A DNA stretch of 64,000 nucleotides, taken from contig OZ038433.1 of NCBI GenBank assembly GCA_964036275.1, forward strand, positions 18,544,257-18,608,256. The letters are read 5' to 3'. Every line of letters starts with the position of its first letter. Positions within the stretch are counted from its first letter, which is position 1. The translations under genes were made by a program, and so were the position numbers. Of this stretch, positions 46,467 to 56,550 are shown one piece after another. The notes beneath the pieces are model-generated. The model saw only the letters and a program-made list of their open reading frames with translations, did not search any database and was not told the origin of the DNA. Origin of the DNA: Litoditis marina. Lineage: Eukaryota > Nematoda > Chromadorea > Rhabditida > Rhabditidae.

Positions 46467-48412
46467 CGTGCAATCATTTCATGACATAACTTGTGATAGA
46501 AGCTCCCGACAGCTTCTACCAGACCTTATGGTGTTGACCAATGATTATTCCATAGAAGCACACTGATTCCGCAGAACACCGAAAATTTCGAGAGAAAAAA
46601 TAATACACAGCCGACTATAAGATACTTGTCTTGTCGTGTAGTTTTTGTAGAGTTTCATTGTACGCAAACAAACGTACTAATATCGATATTTGTAATGTAA
46701 ATTGTGAATACAATACAATACATGTCAGTAGAGAATCTGGCTCGAACAGGTTTATACCAGTTCTGATTTCTTTCTTCTCAGTTACTTTCAGGATTCTTAC
46801 CTCAGTCATTTCAGCTCAAGTCAAATGTACTTCAAACAACTTGGACGAGCCACGTGATTAGACGAACGAGAATAAGCTGTTGGTAAAGCTGTTTGATGAG
46901 CCGTTTGGGAACAGAATGAATTTGTGGCTGTGTCTTCTATGGTCTCATTTCAATACAGCGTAAAAGTGGCTGGAAATTGTCAGAGGCCCAACATCCCTCA
47001 ATTGAGGCTTTGCACCTTTGCAGTCTCACTAGGGAAAATCAAAACTTGAAACCGCCTGGCCAGAACGAAAATCTGGCGCGAAGTAGTCAGAGAAACTTGA
47101 GTGCAGATGTTGGAGTGCTGGCGTAATATAGCCTTGCCAAACTAGCCGTAATGTTCCCCAACTTCTGATTTCATTACAGCCCACACTGATGTCTATGCAT
47201 AGTTCTTTTCATTCCGACGTGGAGTGTTACAGTACCCATTAAATCCCTGAAGTATTCTCCGGCGTATTATAGTCTGTTCCACCCATTGAGAACCCTCTAC
47301 AGTAATATTCTCAACTTCCCACATCAGGTTGTGGTATTTTAAGGTTATTGGATTATCTTCAATATTCAGCAGTGTCTCTTTAACCTTTACTTCTGCAAAC
47401 TCTGAGAGTTCAAAGCCAAAAGAATGAACTATTCATCCGAAAGGCCTTCTAAACGTTTGACGGATAAGTGTAGAAGGATATCGATTGGTGAAACAGAGTA
47501 TAATGTTTTTGGAGGATCATAAGTGTTCTTTTGTGAGTAAGTACATCGGTCAACATATTCTAAATTGTTGATATGTGATATGAAAACACCATAGAGGAAG
47601 TGAGCGAAGGCAGTTGTAGTATGATTCCACGAGCACGCCATAATTTTCGAGAATCAACCAAAGAGCATCAAATTACAAACCCACCGGGACTGGGACATAT
47701 GTCGTATATAGTCTTTTTCATTCCTACTGAGACTCCTACAGTAGGATTTCAAAACTTCCAAGCCGTTTTGCTCACTTACTTTTGATCGGAGAAGTTGAGG
47801 ATTTCCGTACCTCATTCTCCGGTAGAGTGAATGTACGATAGAATTTTCCATGAACTTGATTTTCAGCTTCACAACAGCCTTAGGAAAGTTTGTAAGGTTA
47901 CTGAGGAGTCTCAGTAGGAATGGTGTGAACTATACTCTTGCTTTGAAGATTACGGACCACCTATTTTCACGTTGTGTTCCTTGTTGGAAAACAAGTAATA
48001 AACTTTCCGTGTCTGGCAAATCGTAGTCAAGCTCTCCCATGTTCCACGTAACCGATTAGCTTTGCTACAAGCAATAAGAACACAATATTTCCTGGCAACT
48101 ACACAAACAAACCTATTTGCCAGCATGGGTAGATTACTTGAAGTTATCTCTTCTTTCGTGCAGATTATATTGGCATAAGAAAGTTGTTCGAAGACTTCAT
48201 AATTGGTAACAGAAAACAAAGTGTGCGCAGGTACAACTACGGAGTACAAAAATATGAAGAGGTACATGGATGTCGTTACTTAGATGAAACTAATTGAAGA
48301 AATTTCAAAAGAAAGAGCCCAGTGAATCATCATGGAGATCTAAAAACTTGACATAGAAAGGTATAAAAGACAAAACCTATACTATCTACACCTATCGATT
48401 TAGGCAGCTTCA
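46467..48412. other. Interval between the lectin gene and the BTB exons
   Basis: Holds a candidate last exon of the lectin gene (46782-46861), a diverged MITE family 1 relic around 47200-47310 and the complete copy at 47707-47934. A 105-codon minus-strand open frame at 47950-48267 lies just downstream of the BTB gene and has no recognised motif. Confidence 0.4.
47707..47934. mobile_element. MITE family 1 copy, 'cctacagtagg' subtype
   Basis: tatagtctttttcattccta plus ctgagactcctacagtagga at the left; gaggagtctcagtaggaatg plus gtgtgaactata at the right. Very similar to 43324-43553 throughout, which suggests recent activity. Confidence 0.85.
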
Positions 48413-49117
48413 TTAATATGATGATGGGCAAAGGGAGTCAACTCTTTTCATAACTGCAACCATGGAATCGCGAGAGATATTGTAAACGGATGAACTTTTC
48501 ATCAGCTTCTTATAATCCCGAAGAGTAAACTTGGATAGAACTTGAGTCTGGAACAGAGAAAATTGATGAAAGCAGTTGAAATGATCAAACGAATCGCAAT
48601 TCTCTTGATTCAGATCGTAAATATGAGCGAATGAATGCTCAATCAATGGTGAGGCACTAGGGTTGTTAATCGAGTACGAAATTGCGAGTTTTCGAGTTTG
48701 ACTTCAACCTAGGGGCACCTTGTTGTGCACAGTATTTTCTTGAAAAGCACGTCGTTTATGAAGGTCGTCAACTATATAAAATCAGAGTAAATTTCACAGT
48801 TCAGATTGTTTAAAACGCCAAATATTCAGTAATCGTTGAACTGAGAAAAAATTGGTTGAGTGAGGAAACCATTAAACTCGCTCTACCCTCCTGCTAATAA
48901 ACCACAAAATTGAATAGTTTAAAGTGCGTCTTCCACGAACAGAACACGCTCACCATCAAAGAAGTGAATTTGTACTGGTCAGCCACTTGAATAAGTCGAA
49001 TGCTGTCGAAGTCGAAACCAGTACAATCAGTGACGAGGAGAAATGCTTCGATTCGATGTAGAGCAATGGGCATAGCGAAGCGGTCGGCCAATTTCAATAG
49101 TTTCTCCACGAACGGTC
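48413..49117 (-). pseudogene. C-terminal exons of a BTB/POZ (MATH-BTB type) protein
   Basis: Two minus-strand exons: 49117-48954 and 48547-48413, joined in phase 0. The first reads GPFVEKLLKLADRFAMPIAL then HRIEAFLLVTDCTGFDF and ADQYKFTSLM. This is the leucine-rich helical end of a BTB fold (pattern LLxLADRFx...ALxxxExFL), as in the nematode BATH family. The second, from TQVLSKFTLRDYKKLMKSSS, ends in a normal TAA and resembles the segment after BTB. The first exon starts mid-codon after tttgtcag. I could not find the BTB core (the DVxLxV...H..L segment) or a MATH domain in the roughly 3 kb upstream. It is therefore either a truncated copy or a gene with an unseen distant 5' part. Family members act as substrate adaptors of Cul3 ubiquitin ligases. 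Confidence 0.7.
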
Positions 49118-50168
49118 CTGACAAAACATACTACAATGAAGCAACACAAACGGTACACGGTACAATACTTAAAGGAACCCGGAAATTGCATTCCTACGAG
49201 CTCTGTCTACTGCCTGTTTATGAACACATCTTTCCCCTCCAGTGAAGTAGAGTCGAATGTGACTGCTGGATTTGTCTGATTACATGCGAAATTCACCTGA
49301 AATTAACTTATAGACAATCTGATCACGTCCTTTTACCTGACACTACGTCTACAACACAAACTGCTGTTTTTTATTCATCTGTGTGAATATTTCGCAACCT
49401 ATTGGGTTCATCATTTTTATTTTCTTTATCAAATGATTACTTAGTTTTATTATTTTACATAAATGTTGACTTCACTTTCGATTTAAGGCTTAGGCTTAGG
49501 CAAACCACCGTTCCTAGGGTTTTTCCGGCACTCCGTGGTAAGGATTCACACAGACAAATAAAAAACAGCAGTTTGTGTTGATCCCAAACGTTGATGAGCA
49601 GCTTCATTTTACTTTTCAGTCCGCAAATAGCCGCAATCAGAGAATTATTCGGAAATTTGAAAGCCGAAAAGTAAAATTTGGGCTTGAAGGAAGTTGATGA
49701 CAGTAAATGAGGATGTTTTAGTTCATTGAAAAAGCTTGATTACATTGGGAGAGGACGAGAGGACTGGAACAAAATACGTGTCAAATACGTCATCATTGAA
49801 AATGCCATATAATGTAAGTATGTCAGTGATGAGCTTCCGACGAGAGCAAAAGAATGCCATGTTTCTATTGTTCTAGGAAGCTCTGGAACATTATTCTCTT
49901 CTAATCGTGTATATGCTGAGTTTCTGACAGAAATAGAAAAAAGTAAACATGCGCATGTTTCTGTTTGAAAATGTTTCTAATGTTCAAAAATCATCCGCCC
50001 TTCTCTCTCTCTCTTTTGAAAACCTCGCTATTTGGAGTTGGAGCGACAATGCTAAATTGTAGTTTGATCTGTTTACACAGTACAGTTCTCGATTTACGAC
50101 TGAACTGAACCATACAGCTGTATATGGCGGTATCAAACTAAAAACATAGCGGGTTGAGGCTAGAGGTA

Positions 50169-50455
50169 CATCATCCACCTGGGGAAATAGCGAATGGGAC
50201 GAGCGGTAAAGGGGACGACCGGGGGACGAGGGGTAACGGGGACGAGGGTGTGACAAGTATATCTGGTAAAACGTGACATATATTAGTTCTGCGGGTCACA
50301 TTGCTAACTAAAACCGTTTATATGGTACTACTAGTGATTGTAGTCACCTCAGTACTCAAAATTATAATTTTACCATCAATTATTTTGTCAAGCCTCGTCC
50401 CCCGGTCGTCCCCTTTACCCCTTGTCCCCTTTGCTATTGGCCATCCACCTGCCCG
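50169..50455. mobile_element. Foldback element with GC-rich arms
   Basis: catccacctggggaaatagc at the left mirrors the right-hand run ctattggccatccacctg only loosely. Next to it ggtaaaggggacgaccgggg is the inverse of ccccggtcgtcccctttacc at 50400-50419. About 285 bp with a unique centre. Confidence 0.75.
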
Positions 50456-51117
50456 CTCCTGAGCGAACTGTGAAATACAATTACAGTCCTCACATAACAT
50501 ATTTGAAATGGTCTACATGAAATCTCCATTTGAGAATGACATACTCACTTGTAGAATAGTGCTTGACCTCGTTTTATCCTGGCAAGAAAATACTCCTTTG
50601 ATGAGCAAATTTCCCATAAACTCCGTGGCTGAACTGTTTGACGAATGGAACGAAAGTGTAGACTCAAGACCGGACTCACTGCGCACGTGTCGGATTCGCC
50701 TGAGAACCATACGTAAAATATATCCGAATCGGGTCGAAAAATGAGCATGAGAACCCCGAAAAGGGAGCATGAGTTGTAATTCAAAAACACGTTACCATTA
50801 TAATTTTGCCGAAAATCTTAAAGTTAAAGATTACCCCAAAAAGTGACCATGCCTCCATCGGAATCAGGGAAAAGTGAGCATCAGTCCATCAGTCAATATC
50901 AAAAATAGGGGGTATTTTACGTATGCTGAGAACATGGTTATTTAAAATATATTTTCGGCGTGTGTCGAGTAAAGATTAGCTACGACTGATGTGCGGGTGT
51001 AACTATGAAAAAACAACTCCCAAAGAACATCTGGTAAATATACCAAGTTACGAGGAAATCAGGAAACCGCTACTCGTTGCTCGTGATTACACGACTTTTG
51101 CGAGGTGAATTCTATAC

Positions 51118-51363
51118 GTAACCGGGTTTTTAGGTAACCTAACCTTTTTTTGGTAACCTCTTTTTCAGGTTACCTCAGTAGGTAACCAGATGGTAACCGA
51201 AAATGAAAAACCGGTTACCTGTTTTTCTAACGTAAAATATGGTTTTTACCGTTACTTCGAACGGTAACCGGATTTTAGTTTTGGGTTACTTTCAGGTTAC
51301 CTACTAAGGTAACCTGAAAAAAAGTTACCAAAAAAGGGTTAGGTTACCTGAAAACCCGGTTAG
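51118..51363. mobile_element. Foldback element rich in ggtaacc
   Basis: The left arm aaccgggtttttaggtaacc (51120 on) has its near-inverse ggttacctgaaaacccggtt at the right. The arms are about 70 bp and consist largely of the self-complementary word ggtaacc. Further degraded ggttacc words continue to about 51610, perhaps a second, older copy. Confidence 0.8.
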
Positions 51364-52536
51364 TTGTAGAATTGGCCCTTTTGCGACTGTGTTACAAACC
51401 GCGTTTGAAATGTTTTCTGAGTAAAGAGTGAGAGTTGGCAGATAGCATAAACCGTTGGTAAATTCTATATCCAACTAACCTATTTTTGCCAATTTGGTAC
51501 TAGTTTTTACAGCCAGTTTTAAGGTAACCGAAACTTGATTTTTGGTTACTTTCGGGTTACTGAGGAAAAGTGAAAGAGGGTTACCACAACCGGGTAGGTT
51601 ATCAAAAAACCGGCTGGATATACAATTGGTACGAATTGCTACCAATTGCAAATTGCAAACGAACTGGCAGGAAGTGTCTATGTCTAAAGAATTCCCCAAA
51701 TTCAAACATGTTTCTCACCATAAAATCGGACCATCTGCACCAGACCAAACGCTTAGAAGAGAGATAGAATTAGTTTTATACCCGAGAATGTATTTATATG
51801 GATAGTCTGAAAAGCAATTAAGAATTAAAACAATGATTATACTAATAGAAATCACAACAACTTCGAATAAAGAACTAAAACAAGCGATTTTTCACAAAAT
51901 TCTTGTCTGAATTTTGAGTGGAAGAATGTTTGATTGTTTGATAGAGTAATGATAACTAAAATTATGACAACTCGTCATTTACATTACACTCATAATACCT
52001 TTTCAAGCATGATAGCGGTTTGCATGATACAATTTATTTCCGCAAATCAGCCAGAAACAAGAGTATGTATAAGAAACGGTTGCTGAGAACTATGTGTATA
52101 CAAAACAATCCTACTTAACATAGTGAAGGAGAGTGTTCTTTATTTTACTTGTTAACGAGTTCTGAAAATTATTTGAGAGAGGCAGCCATACGGCTGACTT
52201 TTCTAAAGACGGTGGCGACTAAACCCCAGTGAAATTGTCCGAATTGCCAAAAAAGGCTACATCTCCGCAAAAGACACAGGCAAAAACGTTCCGATTATAA
52301 TTATTGATTCAGCCTCTCGGTTTCTCCGCGGCTCAATCGATATGTAAGTTGGCACGTTCGCCTTTCAACATCCTCCGTGACGTTCACTGTAAAGATAAAA
52401 CCGGCGTTCTACTACAGTAGCGACACCGTATACTGCAGTAAAACGCCAGTAAAGTTGTAGTTCAACTGCAGTAAAACAGCAGTAAAATTATTTCGAATTA
52501 TCGAAAATAAAACACTTGAAAATTATTTTTTTTATA

Positions 52537-52646
52537 AAACAAAATTTAATTATCTTTTCATGGCACCTCTAGTATCCAGTCCTCACGTACTAAATACTAA
52601 GTTCGCTTCAGAGGTGAAAAGTACCTCAAACTTGGGTAATTAAACC
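52537..52646 (-). ncRNA. SL1 spliced-leader sequence with a diverged snRNA body
   Basis: On the minus strand 52646-52625 is an exact copy of the 22-nt nematode SL1 leader, followed by the splice donor GTACTT. The downstream body does not match the SL1 RNA I know: the CTGACCC segment is absent and no third stem-loop follows the Sm-like word aaattttg at about 52548-52537. A GAGGT/ACCTC stem could form around the donor. The leader lies about 160 bp downstream of the 5S rRNA gene on the same strand, which fits the 5S-SL1 linkage known in nematodes. It may be a truncated SL1 RNA gene, or a functional one whose body has diverged. Confidence 0.7.
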
Positions 52647-52808
52647 AACGAGAGGGTAGGATAGTGGTGGACGCTCATGAGACGTACGTATATTGGTCTG
52701 GCCGGCTGGCCAAAACGCTCCCTTTAAGCGCTAAAACAGATAGTATTTGGTTTGTTTGGGCGCTAAAACTAAGGAAATTCGATCTAGTTTTAAATAAAAA
52801 TGTAAAAA

Positions 52809-52926
52809 GCTTACGGCACCCGGGATTCCCAAGCCGTCTCCGATCCAAGTACTAACCGGGCCCAACGTTGCTTGACTTGCCAGATCGGACGGGATGGCGT
52901 ATTTTCAACGTGGTATGGTCGTAAGC
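52809..52926 (-). rRNA. 5S ribosomal RNA
   Basis: The minus strand reads gcttacgaccataccacgtt at the 5' end and continues with the conserved words cgccatcccgtccgatctgg, gttagtacttggatcggaga and ggcttgggaatcccgg, ending gccgtaagc. The 118-nt length and these segments match nematode 5S rRNA, including the internal Pol III promoter region. The terminal stem gcttacg/cgtaagc is intact. A run of five T directly follows the 3' end on the minus strand, a Pol III terminator. This is a single gene here, not a tandem array. Some differences from the C. elegans sequence are visible (for example gaaaatacg where C. elegans has gaatgcacg), so it could be a diverged dispersed copy. Confidence 0.93.
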
Positions 52927-53848
52927 GAAAGCATTGGGGGTCTACTAGGGACATGCTGGAGGCAGATTTACGCAACTAGGACACATAAAACATAAATAAA
53001 CAATTTCATAACTTTCCCAGCCACTAATTTGCTAAATTTCTCAGTCACAAGTTCACGTGGTTTCCACGTGAATTCGGACAAAACGCGCGAAAATAGCAGT
53101 TCTAACGGTCTTTCCTCGCCCATAATTCGAACAATTGTTAATTATATCTCGCAATCTCTTGATCTACCAGTCGAGAATACAGTTTTCTGTGAGTCAACCG
53201 CTGTACAAGTCACCAACTTTTCCCCATCCCCAGCTATAGCCCTGTAGAATCGCGGTTTTTCGCTCATATCTCAGCTTTGGAGGGTCGAAACACAAAAATG
53301 ACAAGATTTCCGCGATCGGCACGTCATTTTGTATGCACACGGCACGAAAAGAAGCTAATTCGGAAAAAATTTTCCGATTGCAAATGGCAAAAATCTACAG
53401 GTATTTGAACCTCCCCCCTCCGGCACGGGAGGCGGCAGCACTATCCACTAGGCCACCGGACACCTCCGAGCCGGAATGCTTGTTTCGGGGGGAAGAGCGC
53501 GCGGTTCACTGTTGTATATGGAAATGTTAGGTTTTTCATAGATGAGATAAATGATTTAGCTCTCAATTCTCAATTGTAGCCCTCAGATGTGGAGCAAATT
53601 TCAATTCCGTTCTCTGGCACGAAACTCGATGAGAATTTGGAAAAACTATCGGAAAATGTACGAATAGCTTTTGTAAAAGTATTTTCTATGATGTGTAACT
53701 TAAATTGACGTGTATGGGGGAAAAAAGGTCGACTTTTGTTTCACGTGACTCACGTGGGAAAACGTGCATTTTCACGGGTCCACACCTACTAAACATGCAT
53801 GAACATCCCTTTTGTTGCCGATGTGGAGCAAACTACAACGTTTCTTTT
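52927..53848. other. Spacer right of the 5S gene
   Basis: Open frames at 53029-53247 and 53333-53530 (plus) have no recognised motif. A tRNA-like segment lies at 53395-53465. The rest shows nothing I can name. Confidence 0.4.
53395..53465 (-). repeat. tRNA-derived segment
   Basis: Minus-strand A box tggcctagtgg (53445-53455) followed by atagtgctgccgcctccc, and B box ggttcaaatac (53401-53411). The A box is canonical. Stem pairing outside the T arm is poor, so probably a tRNA pseudogene or SINE head. Confidence 0.5.
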
Positions 53849-55626
53849 AGAGAACACCTGGCGCTGTAGCAATCCCTCCAAAACTGGCGAGATCTCATGA
53901 GTGAAACTCGTGAGGTCTACTCACGAGGTTCACGAGGAACTGACGAGCTCCTCGTCAGCTCACCAGTTTTTCAATCAATACTTAATTTTTTCCCACTGAA
54001 TTTCAAAGTGAGTGCGAACTATATTCACCAAATAATGCCTACCCAATAAAACTAAATATATAAGGCCGAGATTTTCGAACATCTCACACATACTAGCACA
54101 AACACACGTATATGAAAAATCTCTGTGGGAGAAATATAGATGGTACAATTTATAAGGAAAACCCGATTTGACGCATTTCTTCAAATTTTCCATGGAACAA
54201 CGTATTTAGTACGCATGTTTAATTACAATTCGAATTCTCAATTCGAGAAACTCATATGAAAAATTCGTATTGAAACTTTTCAGTATGAATAATTTAAATA
54301 GAAATTCTCCATTTTGAATAATTTTCATCGAATAACCAATAACAAGAATGAGTATTCGCAACTATAGTTGCACTTTGAACTATAAACAAGTTCAATACAA
54401 ATTATTCATGTATTGGCGAAGTATGTGAAAAATAATTCAATTGGAGGATTCGAACCTGCGACCTCAGTCTGGTAGTCCGACTCATTAGCCACTGCGCTAT
54501 TTTGACACATTTTCTAACGATACATAGGAGGCGTGATATACCGGTTCATGCGGCATTTACAATTATGAGAAATGTCAACAAATCTTAAAGCGAATGGAAC
54601 AAACTATATTGAAATAGTAGTTTTAGCTGAGCTTTTGGAATACACTCGCTACCATGAGAAACCGAGAACCAAAAATCTCAATATTGACAAGTGAAATATA
54701 CTCGTTTATTCATTGAGTACAATTTTATAGTTACACCAAACAACTATCCAAATATTTCGAGCTTCCTTCTTCACACTCTTGTAAACTTCCAACTGTGAAC
54801 TATGTTGTTCCAGTTATATGTTGTTCCGACCATATTATCTTACAGTCCCGAGCTGAAAATATATCACTTGAGATATATCTAGCAAAATTTGTGTGAAAAA
54901 CAAAGAGAAATGGAACTATCAGCGTTTAAGATCGAACTGAATGGAATATAGAAAAGGATATCAATAACTCAAGGGAAATGGGAAAACCTTTCAACTGTCT
55001 AGAACAATTTTTTTTTGAATTTTCCAGTTTTTTGTATTCAGAGTTTGCAAAAGAAATGAATTGCGTAAGCAAGGTGATTATGCTAATTTGGACTACTTCA
55101 AAACAATACTGATGATAATACCATCGAAATCAAGTAATTCGGGGAGCTTACATTCTTTTAAATATATTTATACCTAATTACATTCGAACTGCATTGAAAA
55201 TCATTGGCCGAAACATACTATTTGAGAAAAAGTATGTTAAATAAAACAAAAAAGTAGTTTAGTAGGTATGAATTACCAAACACAACAACAAGGAATTTAA
55301 ACATGAAAGGAAAAAGGAAGCCGATTGCCACCTCACCAGCCACCTCACCAACAAAACGTGGTCTCCGTTGATTTGATCGTGTGGCGCTTTTCGCCCCTCT
55401 GTCCTCTCAAAATAGCACACTCTCTCGCTGCTGCGCACCTCGCCAGCTTACTGGTCAGCGAAACTGCGCGTAAAAAGTTGGTGAGCTACTTAGCAAGTAG
55501 CTGACCAGTTCTCAAATTTACAATGGTTAAGCATAGTAACCTCATGAGGTAAGCTCGTGAGCTAGCTGGTGAGTTAGCTCATGAGGTGACCTCACGAGGT
55601 TTGGGGGGATTGCTACAGCGCCTGTT
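53849..55626. mobile_element. 1.8-kb non-autonomous element with inverted ends
   Basis: The left end cctggcgctgtagcaatccc and the right end ggggggattgctacagcgcc are inverted copies. Inside each end are tracts of self-complementary ctcatgag, ctcacgag and gagctcgtgag words (53890-53965 and 55535-55605). No transposase was seen. The element contains a tRNA-like segment at 54440-54506. A shorter relative sits at 38872-39100. Confidence 0.7.
54440..54506 (-). repeat. tRNA-derived segment inside the 1.8-kb element
   Basis: Minus-strand A box tagcgcagtgg (54489-54499) and B box ggttcgaatcc (54446-54456), both canonical. The T stem forms four of five pairs. The flanking acceptor segments do not pair and the anticodon arm lacks a proper loop, so it is unlikely to be a working tRNA. 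Confidence 0.55.
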
Positions 55627-55683
55627 TTCTGCTCACGTGAGACACGTGACACACGTGTTTTTACTTTTGTTCACATTCGTAGT

Positions 55684-55776
55684 GCCCTCCTACTGGAGGG
55701 CGTTCCAAAATTTGTCTTAACCACAACTTTCATTGGGTCAGAACGAGAAAGTACCTCAAACTTGGGTAAACATATG
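55684..55776 (-). ncRNA. Spliced-leader RNA gene with a variant leader
   Basis: On the minus strand, 55776-55755 reads catatg followed by tttacccaagtttgag: a 22-nt leader identical to SL1 over its last 15 bases but different at five of the first seven. A donor GTACTT follows directly, then CTGACCCAATGAAAG, matching the conserved second stem of SL1 RNA. Next come the Sm-binding word AATTTTGG (55712-55705) plus AACG, then a strong terminal hairpin gccctcc-agta-ggagggc (55701-55684). Total length about 93 nt, as expected. The snRNA body looks fully functional. The leader may be a true new SL variant or the first damage in a dying copy. Confidence 0.85.
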
Positions 55777-56550
55777 TGTCTGAATGGTTCAGTCTGTGTC
55801 AGATCTGAGACAAATGTGTCATAAACGACACAGTCAGAGTAAAAACCTGAAAAGTGGTTTTAAAAACATTTATTGCACGCTTCGTGTGATGTGAAACAAC
55901 TGAGATAGTACAATTTAGATTTGACACAACTATTTTCTTGAAAATGAATCATTAATATTTTTCAATTCATGAAATTTTTGAAATTTTATCCATTTGAGTG
56001 GGTGGTTACAGAAAACCACATAACCATGATTCTCTTGTTATCTTTCAGGGGTTCATTCATCGATTAAGAATGGTTTAGAGAATTGATTACTATTTGAAAT
56101 ATTCTGTGTCAGATGTCGCACCTTTGTGCCAGATCTGTCACATATGTGTCAGATGTGATACCAGATTCCTCAGGGAGAGCCAAGCTGTAATTTGTACCGA
56201 TATTTTTTTATCAATCCCCAGACTCACTCACTTTAAACAGACTCTCAGTCTGCAGTGAATGACTGTTGCAATAAGGGCCTAAAACTTCACTTTTCCCGTG
56301 TTCCACTTTTCTCTCCAAAAACTTCGAGATAGAGTTGCTAGTAAGAATACTAGAAAAAAACGAAAAACGTAGGAATGTAGTTGACAGTTCGAGAGGTTTT
56401 GACTTATATTAACTGCAGTTATACATTTCCACTCAATTGAGGAGTAAATGCTTGGTTTCAATGAAAATGGTGGAGTTTTCAGTGTTGTGTCAGATCTGAC
56501 ACAAACGAAAAATGTAGGAATGTAGTTGAGAGTTTGAAATGTTTTGACTT
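55777..56550. repeat. tgtgtcagatctgaca words and a direct repeat
   Basis: Self-complementary words related to tgtgtcagatctgacaca occur at about 55795-55840, 56104-56165 and, as a perfect 18-bp palindrome, 56486-56503. A segment cgtaggaatgtagttgacag (56369 on) is repeated at 56511 on with slight changes and leads into the satellite. Probably remnants of a small transposon next to the satellite edge. Confidence 0.55.

Larger units (their letters stand above)
49118..52536. other. Region upstream of the BTB exons
   Basis: I looked for the missing BTB and MATH exons on the minus strand and found none. Two foldback elements lie here (50169-50455 and 51118-51363). An open frame at 50508-50744 (plus) has no recognised domain. 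Two copies of ttaggc at 49491-49502 are too few to mean a telomere. Confidence 0.45.

Noticed and set aside
49485..49506. Telomere-like ttaggc repeats
   Set aside because: Only two exact copies are present, which is expected by chance in 64 kb or at most an old interstitial trace.
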